Shown: piece after piece, positions 56,141-64,000 of the stretch | How the letters are laid out: each line of letters begins with the position of its first letter | How positions within the stretch are numbered: position 1 is the stretch's first letter | DNA from: Salvelinus alpinus | Lineage: Eukaryota; Chordata; Actinopteri; Salmoniformes; Salmonidae | DNA length: 64,000 bases | Assembly (NCBI RefSeq): GCF_045679555.1 | Contig: NC_092094.1 | Coordinates: forward strand, 37,669,430 to 37,733,429 | Direction of reading: 5' to 3' | Translations under genes and position numbers: made by a program | Notes under the pieces: generated by a model | The model's input: the letters and a program-made list of their open reading frames with translations, nothing else | What the model was told of the DNA's origin: nothing | The model's database searches: none

Positions 56141-57719
56141 AAAAAATATGTCAGCGGATGTTCAACCTATCCAGCCATGAAGCACAGTGCCCTTATGCTC
56201 ATTGAACAAGAGAGGATATGTGCTTTTTGTGCTGGTAACCCTCGTATTAATAAACATAAAAACAAATGTTTTTTGCCATTTCGTTTCATTTGATTAAAAA
56301 CCAAGTATAGCCTCCCCTCAATGAAGGCTGTATTTTTTTGTCGTGCCCAATGCGTTCACCAAGTAGCCAAGCCTATCAATAAAGGGTTTGGCTCATGAGA
56401 CTGCTTTGAAATAAATCTTAATCACCAAAACGTTATTAAAAGATCATGTTTTGGACATCCCCTTTGTATCTGTAGGTCTACATTATTTGAGCTAACTCCC
56501 ATTTTGGACATGCGTAAAACCCCCTCCATGTAGGCTACATATGCGCATATTCCCATAATGAAATGAGAGATGGCATGATGCTGGTGACCCACGTATTGAG
56601 AAGTTATTTTCCTTTAACAATTGCCTGTTTTCCGTTTCATATGATTAAAAAACAAGCCCTCCATAGGCTACCCTTACCGCTGGGCTTCTATAACAAAGGC
56701 CGGTTCTTTTTCATCCTGGCGATTTTATGATATCGTGCTTCTGACCCCAACCTATTTAGAAATATTGTTGTTGTTTGAAAAAAACTTCTTAATATTATAT
56801 GCCCATTGGGAGTAATTGCGGTGCCTGTTTATTTCAAACAAGTTGAGTTTTTATTAGAATTTCATTACAATTATTCACAATCTTTTTAAGCCTTATCAAT
56901 AGTAAATTGACAAAGTTTGGCATGCCCATGGCTGAGACATATGCATAATGCAATTTACAGCAGATCTTGCCCCTATATCAGTGCGAATGCCATGTTACAT
57001 TTCCATATTGAAGCCATGCAATTACTTAGAACAATGTGGACTGCAAACATTCAACATATTTAGCAAGGATGGGATAGGCCTACATTTAGTTATTTTGTTT
57101 CTGTAGGCTATTTAACAAACTAGGCTATAATGAACTTACATTCGAATTGGTGAGAGACAACGCAATGCATAAACGTAAATACACAACTTGAAGCAACCAC
57201 ATATCTATCTATGGAGCACATTCTGATAAGCCAGTGAGGGGTCGAGCCTCGACACACCTAAAACGAATTTATTTACGACTGGCTACCTCCAGCTCTTCTG
57301 CTCATAATTCCCGCAGTGAAAATAGCAAACATATTTCTGACACACCCCTGGACCTATGTTGCTACCGCTAGCACTAAGATGTACCATTACGTTAGGTTTG
57401 TTAAATAGAGACCACAGTCAGTTCAAGAGGGAGACGTGAGGGAGAGACGATTAAGTGAAATCAGCTTTGAAATCAGCATATTTTGCATTATGGTTTGCAT
57501 ATTATCACAAACAAAGTACTAGGGTAGTGAATTGATGTTATCTGTAGCTGTAAACTAGCATGGAAAGTACTGTACACCTACAAAGCTGGAAGCTGATGGT
57601 ATCTTCTTGCATTGTAGCTAGTGTGTTCTAGGCTAGCCTGTATGGACATTGTTTTGCGAACAGTAATTAAGTTGAAACATTTCTACATGCCGTGTTCCAT
57701 TATTTAAGTGTGTTAATGC
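56141..57719. other. gnao1 intron, no feature seen
   Basis: AT-rich unique-looking DNA. Short frames only. Confidence 0.5.
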
Positions 57720-58323
<604 letters not shown>

Positions 58324-58327
<4 letters not shown>

Positions 58328-59309
58328 CCTTTCTAGGACACACGTTCCGCTAGCGGAACCCCCCCCCCCAACATTCCGCTGAAAAGGCAGCGCGGGAACT
58401 TTCACACATTAACAAGTCCAATACAGCAAATGAAAGATAAACATCTTGTTAATCTACCCATCGTGTCCGATTTTTAAAATGTTTTACAGCGAAAACACAA
58501 CATATATTTATGTTAGATCACCACCAAATCCAAAAAGACACACAGCCATTTTTCCCAGCCAAAGATAGAGTCACAAAAGCAGAAATAGAGATAAAATTAA
58601 TCACTAACCTTTGATAATCTTCATCAGATGACACTCATAGGACATCATGTTACACAATACATTTATGTTTTGTTCGATAATGTGCATATTTATATCCACA
58701 CATCTCGGTTTACATTGGCGCCATGTTCAGAAATGCCTCCAAAATATCCGGAGTAATTACAGAGAGCCACGTCAAATAACAGAAATACTCATCATAAACT
58801 TTGATGAAAGATACATGTTTTACATAGAATTAAAGATACACTTGTTCTTAATGCAACCGCTGTGTCAGATTTAAAAAAAACTTTAGGAAAAAGCATACCA
58901 TGCAATAATCTGAGATGGCTCTCCGAAATACACAACATTTCTCCGCCATGTTGGAGTCAACAGAAATACGAAATTACATCATAAATATTCCCTTACCTTT
59001 GATGATCTTTCATCAGAATGCAGTGCCAGGAATCCTAGTTCCACAATAAATCGTTGTTTTGTTCGATAATGTCCATTACTAGTGTCCAATTAGCTACTTT
59101 TACTAGCACGTTTAGTTCACATGTGCAAACGCTGGCGCCGGTCCAGGTGAACTCGGACGAAAACTTCAAAAGTTATATTCCAGGTCGAATAAACTGGTCA
59201 AATTAAGTAGAGAATCAATCTTCAGGATGTTGTTATCATATATATCCAATAACGTTCCAACCGGAGCATACGTTTTTGTCTACAGAGTAATGGAACGCAT
59301 GGCCACACC
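58324..59309. mobile_element. Second TTAA-flanked modular repeat
   Basis: It starts TTAACCTTTCTAGG immediately after, and sharing, the TTAA of the previous element. The module ACCTTTGATAATCTTCATCAG plus TTTTGTTCGATAA recurs at about 58605-58680 and 58995-59070, so it is a tandem of diverged modules related to those at 1-590. Its right end is cut by the LINE at 59310. Confidence 0.7.
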
Positions 59310-60345
59310 ATTTTGTTCTTGTTCCAAGATGGCATAGCAGTTCAGACGTCATTTTGTCCTCGTATTGTCGTGTCGTGTCCTGTATATATATATTTACACC
59401 TTTCTTCGCATATCTTTTATATATTTTATTATCCAAGAACTCAACTACAAAAGCTTTCCTGCAACCCGCCTCACCAATACCAAAAAAAAAGTATTATTTA
59501 CCTCAAATCTGAAAATCCACAGTGGAAGCTAGCCAGAGGCTAACCAGAAGCTAGCCAGAAAGCTAACCAGAAGCTAGCCGGAAGCTAGCCAGAAGCTAAT
59601 CTGAAGCTGCCCAGAAGTTAGCCGGTTTGCTGGCTAGCGTTGGTGTTTCAGCTGCCCACGTTTTGTGGTCATCAGCTATTCCTTTAGCTCGATAATCTAC
59701 CGGCACTTTTGTGCAACGCGACTCGGATCGGAGCATACCGGGCCTTTTTTTTTCTTTTTTTCTCAGTGTCCCCGGATTTCAGCCGCAGGCTCTGGACATT
59801 TGCTCCTTGATTTCGCAGCTAGCTAGCTGCAAACCGTGTGACTATTGGCTTACGTCGATCCCGGAGCAAACTTAAATTATTCCGGAGCTAGCCAGCTGAG
59901 GAGTTCCATCAGCCTTTCCTGGGCTACAGTCACCTATCCGGACCCGGGTTTTTTTTGCTGCAGATGCGGAGCCCCACCGGGCCTTCACGACTGACTGCCG
60001 ACGTTATCTGCCCGAGGGAGTTATCCAACTGGCACCTCCGTCGCGACGTTACCTGAACGCTCATCTGGGGCCCGCTAATCGTTAGCTGTCTTATCGGCTG
60101 CTATCTGAATAAGTATATCGGACAATTTTTCTTGGGTCACTATATCTATTTTGCCAATTGGATTGATCCCCTCTACCACACGGAACCCCACTAATCTACC
60201 GACGGAAACGCACAAGGTGTCTAAAAATAGACCTCCATCCTATGCTATCTTGCTACCGATAGCCATCTACCCGGCCAGCTGTCTGGATCGCCGTGACCCC
60301 AACCAACCTCTACTCACTGGACCCTTATTGATCACTCGATTAAGC

Positions 60346-61620
60346 ATGCCTCTCCTTAATGTAAATATGCCTTGTTCATTGCTGTTCTGGTTAGTGTTTA
60401 TTGGCTTATTTCACTGTAGAGCCTCTAGCCCTGCTCACTATACCATATCCAACCTTTCAGTTCCACCACCCACATATGCGATGACATCACCTGGTTTCAA
60501 TGATGTTTCTAGAGACAATATCTCTCTCATCATCACTCAATACCTAGGTTTACCTCCACTGTATTCACATCCTACCATACCTTTGTCTGTACATTATTCC
60601 TTGAAGCTATTTTATCGCCCCCAGAAACTTCCTTTTACTCTCTGTTCTAGACGTTCTAGACGACCAATTCTCATAGCTTTTAGCCGTACCCTTATCCTAC
60701 TCCTCCTCTGTTCCTCTGGTGATGTAGAGGTGAATCCAGGCCCTGCAGTACCTAGCTCCACTCCTATTCCCCAGGCGCTCTCTTTTGATGACTTCTGTAA
60801 CCGTAATAGCCTTGGTTTCATGCATGTTAACATTAGAAGCCTCCTCCCTAAGTTTGTTTTGTTCACTGCTTTAGCACACTCTGCCAACCCGGATGTTTTA
60901 GCCGTGTCTGAATCCTGGCTTAGGAAGACCACCAAAAATTCTGACATTTTCATCCCTAACTACAAGATTTTCAGACAAGATAGAACGGCCAAAGGGGGCG
61001 GTGTTGCAATCTACTGCAAAGATTGCCTGCAGAGTTCTGTTTTACTATCCAGGTCTGTTCCCAAACAATTTGAACTTCTACTTTTAAAAATCCACCTCTC
61101 TAAAAACAAGTCTCTCACCGTTGCCGCCTGCTATAGACCACCCTCTGCCCCCAGCTGTGCTCTGGACACCATATGTGAACTGATTGCCCCCCATCTATCT
61201 TCAGAGCTCGTGCTGCTAGGCGACCTAAATTGGAACATGCTAAACACCCCAGCCATCCTACAATCTAAACTTGATGCCCTCAATCTCACACAAATTATCA
61301 ATGAACCTACCAGGTACCACCCCAATTCCGTAAACACGGGTACCTTCATAGATATCATCCTAACCAACTTGCCCTCCAAATACACCTCTGCTGTTTTCAA
61401 CCAAGATCTCAGCGATCACTGCCTCATTGCCTGCATCCGTAATGGGTCAGCGGTCAAACGACCTCCACTCATCACTGTCAAACGCTCCCTGAAACACTTC
61501 AGCGAGCAGGCCTTTCTAATCGACCTGGCCGAGGTATCCTGGAAGGATATTGATCTCATCCCGTCAGTAGAGGAGGCCTGGATATTACAAAAAAAATGCC
61601 TTCCTCACCATCTTGAATAA
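60346..61620 (+). CDS. LINE N-terminal protein with 2A motif and endonuclease domain
   Basis: The first in-frame ATG is at 60346 (the frame is open from 60151). The N-terminus MPLLNVNMPCSLLFWLVFIG is strongly hydrophobic and signal-like. A canonical 2A motif, DVEVNPGP, lies at 60721-60744, where ribosomes skip the G-P bond and release two products from one frame. Downstream is an APE-type endonuclease: HVNIRSL (60823-60843), SESWL, GDLNW (61219-61233) and the catalytic SDH (61411-61419). The endonuclease nicks target DNA to prime reverse transcription. The frame ends at 61620 because of a shift in an A-run at 61589-61596, where the polymerase frame should continue. Confidence 0.88.
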   Translation: MPLLNVNMPCSLLFWLVFIGLFHCRASSPAHYTISNLSVPPPTYAMTSPGFNDVSRDNISLIITQYLGLPPLYSHPTIPLSVHYSLKLFYRPQKLPFTLCSRRSRRPILIAFSRTLILLLLCSSGDVEVNPGPAVPSSTPIPQALSFDDFCNRNSLGFMHVNIRSLLPKFVLFTALAHSANPDVLAVSESWLRKTTKNSDIFIPNYKIFRQDRTAKGGGVAIYCKDCLQSSVLLSRSVPKQFELLLLKIHLSKNKSLTVAACYRPPSAPSCALDTICELIAPHLSSELVLLGDLNWNMLNTPAILQSKLDALNLTQIINEPTRYHPNSVNTGTFIDIILTNLPSKYTSAVFNQDLSDHCLIACIRNGSAVKRPPLITVKRSLKHFSEQAFLIDLAEVSWKDIDLIPSVEEAWILQKKCLPHHLE

Positions 61621-63637
61621 GCATGCCCCATTCAAGAAATTTAGAACCAGGAACAGATATAGCCCTTGGTTCTCTCCTGACCTGACTGCCCTTAACCAAC
61701 AGAAAAACATCCTATGGCGTTCTGCATTAGCATCGAACAGCCCCCGTGATATGCAACTTTTCAGGGAAGCTAGAAACCAATATACACAGGCAGTTAGAAA
61801 AGCCAAGGCTAGCTTTTTCAAGCAGAAATTTGCTTCCTGCAACACAAATTCAAAAAAGTTCTGGGACACTGTAAAGTCCATGGAGAATAAGAACACCTCC
61901 TCCCAGCTTCCAACTGCACTGAAGATAGGAAACACTTTCACCACCGACAAATCCGCTATAATTGAGAATTTCAATAAGCATTTTTCTACGGCTGGCCATG
62001 CTTTCCACCTGGCTACCCCTACCCCGGTCAACTGCACTGCCCTCCCCTCTGCTACTCGCCCAAGCCTTCCCCATTTCTCTTTCTCCCAAATACAGTCAGC
62101 TGATGTTCTGAAAGAGCTGCAAAATCTGGACCCTTACAAATCAGCCGGGCTAGATAATCTGGACCCTTTCTTTCTAAAACTATCTGCTGAAATTGTTGCC
62201 ACCCCTATTACTAGCCTTTTCAACCTCTCTTTCGTGTCGTCTGAGATTCCCAAAGATTGGAAAGCAGCTGCGGTTATCCCCCTCTTCAAAGGGGGGGACA
62301 CTCTTGACTCAAACAGCTACAGACCTATATCTATCCTACCCTGCCTTTCTAAGGTCTTCGAAAGCCAAGTCAACAAACAGATTACCGACCATTTCGAATC
62401 CCACCATACCTTCTCCGCTATGCAATCTGGTTTCAGAGCTGGTCATGGGTGCACCCCAGCCACGCTCAAGGTCATAAACGATATCTTAACCGCCATCGAT
62501 AGGAAACAATACTGTGCAGCCGTATTCATTGACCTGGCCAAGGCTTTTGACTCTGTCAATCACCACATCCTCATCGGCAGACTCGACAGCCTTGGTTTCT
62601 CTAATGATTGCCTCGCCTGGTTCACCAACTACTTCTCTGATCGAGTTCAGTGTGTCAAATCGGAGGGTCTGTTGTCCGGGCCTCTGGCAGTCTCTATGGG
62701 GGTGCCACAGGGTTCAATTCTTGGACCGACTCTCTTCTCTGTATACATCAATGATGTCGCTCTTGCTGCTGGTGATTCTCTGATCCACCTCTACGCAGAC
62801 GACACTATTCTGTATACTTCTGGCCCTTCTTTTGACACTGTGTTAACAACCCTCCAGGCGAGCTTTAATGCCATACAACTCTCCTTCCGTGGCCTCCAAT
62901 TGCTCTTAAATACAAGTAAAACTAAATGCATGCTCTTCAACCGATCGCTGCCTGCACCTGCCCGCCTGTCCAACATCACTACTCTGGACGGCTCTGACTT
63001 AGAATATGTGGACAACTACAAATACCTAGGTGTCTGGTTAGACTGTAAACTCTCCTTCCAGACTCACATCAAACATCTCCAATCCAAAGTTCAATCTAGA
63101 ATTGGCTTCCTATTCCGCAACAAAGCATCCTTCACTCATGCTGCCAAACATACCCTTGTAAAACTGACCATCCTACCAATCCTCGACTTCGGTGATGTCA
63201 TTTACAAAATAGCCTCCAAAACCCTACTCAATATATTGGATGCAGTCTATCACAGTGCCATCCGTTTTGTCACCAAAGCCCCATACACTACCCACCACTG
63301 CGACCTGTACACTCTCGTTGGCTGGCCCTCGCTTCATACTCGTCGCCAAACCCACTGGCTCCAGGTCATCTACAAGACCCTGCTAGGTAAAGTCCCCCCT
63401 TATCTCAGCTCGCTGGTCACCATAGCAGCACCTACCTGTAGCACGCGCTCCAGCAGGTATATCTCTCTGGTCACCCCCAAAACCAATTCTTCCTTTGGCC
63501 GCCTCTCCTTCCAGTTCTCTGCTGCCAATGACTGGAACGAACTACAAAAATCTCTGAAACTGGAAACACTTATCTCCCTCACTAGCTTTAAGCACCAGCT
63601 GTCAGAGCAGCTCATAGATTACTGCACCTGTACATAG
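61613..63637 (+). CDS. LINE reverse transcriptase
   Basis: The 674-aa frame, counted from a TTG at 61613, has no ATG near its start, since it is really the continuation of the preceding frame. It reads SYRPISILPCLSKVFE, FIDLAKAFDSVNHH (residues 305 on, motif A), [19 protein letters not shown] (motif B) and YADD at 394-397 (catalytic). The C-terminal domain ends [10 protein letters not shown]. No internal stop is present. It would copy the element RNA onto nicked DNA in the nucleus. Confidence 0.9.
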   Translation: MNKHAPFKKFRTRNRYSPWFSPDLTALNQQKNILWRSALASNSPRDMQLFREARNQYTQAVRKAKASFFKQKFASCNTNSKKFWDTVKSMENKNTSSQLPTALKIGNTFTTDKSAIIENFNKHFSTAGHAFHLATPTPVNCTALPSATRPSLPHFSFSQIQSADVLKELQNLDPYKSAGLDNLDPFFLKLSAEIVATPITSLFNLSFVSSEIPKDWKAAAVIPLFKGGDTLDSNSYRPISILPCLSKVFESQVNKQITDHFESHHTFSAMQSGFRAGHGCTPATLKVINDILTAIDRKQYCAAVFIDLAKAFDSVNHHILIGRLDSLGFSNDCLAWFTNYFSDRVQCVKSEGLLSGPLAVSMGVPQGSILGPTLFSVYINDVALAAGDSLIHLYADDTILYTSGPSFDTVLTTLQASFNAIQLSFRGLQLLLNTSKTKCMLFNRSLPAPARLSNITTLDGSDLEYVDNYKYLGVWLDCKLSFQTHIKHLQSKVQSRIGFLFRNKASFTHAAKHTLVKLTILPILDFGDVIYKIASKTLLNILDAVYHSAIRFVTKAPYTTHHCDLYTLVGWPSLHTRRQTHWLQVIYKTLLGKVPPYLSSLVTIAAPTCSTRSSRYISLVTPKTNSSFGRLSFQFSAANDWNELQKSLKLETLISLTSFKHQLSEQLIDYCTCT

Positions 63638-63727
63638 CCCATCTATAATATAGCCCAAACAACTACCTCTTTACCTACTGTATTCATTTATTTATTTTGC
63701 TCCTTTGCACCCCATTATTTCTATCTC

Positions 63728-63839
63728 AAATCAAGTTTATTTTATATAGCCCTTCGTACATCAGCTAATATCTCGAAGTGCTGTACAGACACCCAGCCTA
63801 AAACCCCAAACAGCAAGCAATGCAGGTGTAGAAGCACTT
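63728..63839. mobile_element. Short ATTTATATAGCCC-family repeat inside the LINE 3' UTR
   Basis: It starts AAATCAAGTTTATTTTATATAGCCC-like and ends GTGTAGAAGCAC, matching about the first 110 bp of 7625-8512. The uninterrupted LINE sequence is known from the minus copy (around 33828), so the insertion is clear. The flanking LINE bases suggest a short, imperfect target duplication. Confidence 0.8.
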
Positions 63840-64000
63840 TCTCTACTTTGCACTTTCTTCCACTGCAAACCAACCATTCCAGTGTTTTTTTTACTTGCTA
63901 TATTGTATTTACTTCGCCACCATGGCCTTTTTTATATTTTTATTTATTTATATATATATTTTGTTTGCCTTCACCTCCCTTATCTCACCTCACTTGCTCA

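Larger units (their letters stand above)
59310..64000 (+). mobile_element. Near full-length young LINE (2A, endonuclease, reverse transcriptase)
   Basis: The 5' UTR starts near TTGTTCCAAGATGGCATAG and holds an array of AGCTAGCCAGA units (59523-59620). Coding frames are 60346-61620 and 61613-63637. The 3' UTR runs off the window and is interrupted by a short repeat at 63728-63839. The same family is present inverted at 33467-34859. Overall design (APE-type endonuclease then RT, 2A motif) fits the CR1/L2 side of the Jockey superfamily. Confidence 0.9.

Overview
The window is vertebrate nuclear DNA from a teleost, almost certainly a salmonid. It is packed with Tc1-like transposons flanked by TA, several non-LTR retrotransposon (LINE) families, tRNA-derived SINEs, TGTCAC/TGTAAC-type solo LTRs and a TTAA-flanked repeat, in the nested arrangement typical of salmonid genomes. 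I recognise one host gene: gnao1 (G protein alpha-o). Its first two coding exons are on the + strand at 30844-30961 and 31135-31177, downstream of a CpG-rich promoter with a full CRE. No exon 3 was found, so 31178-64000 reads as the start of a very long, transposon-filled intron 2.

Layout. 1-16037 is a tandem duplication with a period of about 9,707 bp. 1-6330 and 9710-16037 are nearly identical, and the predicted unit boundary is at 6330/6331. Each copy holds a TTAA-flanked repeat with a solo LTR inside it, a Tc1 right end, a rearranged LTR element with a 27-bp GC-rich minisatellite, a second solo LTR, and a short stretch with a perfect splice-site pair around 15 nt (a candidate microexon). 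16038-18667 holds LINE remnants. 18704-18916 is a third, older copy of the microexon segment. 18919-22097 is a dead Tc1 element carrying an intact, possibly autonomous Tc1 element (19266-20872; 340-aa DD34E transposase) nested inside it. 22098-25590 is mostly unique DNA with a CA microsatellite and a SINE. 25591-29642 is a three-level nest (Tc1, inverted Tc1, LTR element). 29643-30843 is the gnao1 upstream region.

Intron 2 of gnao1 contains a 5'-truncated LINE on the minus strand (33467-34859), and an older LINE (35405-39787) with a foldback MITE and an hAT-like MITE inserted. The hAT/LINE junction was amplified into a 27-copy, 46-bp minisatellite (38201-39441). It also holds several degraded Tc1 elements and MITEs (39788-53530), another LINE fragment (55321-56140), two TTAA-flanked repeats sharing one TTAA (57720-59309), and a near full-length young LINE (59310 to the window end). 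That LINE has a 2A-like ribosome-skipping motif, an endonuclease and a reverse transcriptase, apparently broken only by a frameshift in an A-run.

Apart from gnao1, every sizeable open frame is a transposable-element gene, a remnant of one, or an artefact of a minisatellite whose period is a multiple of three. The two features closest to being functional are the nested Tc1 transposase and the terminal LINE.
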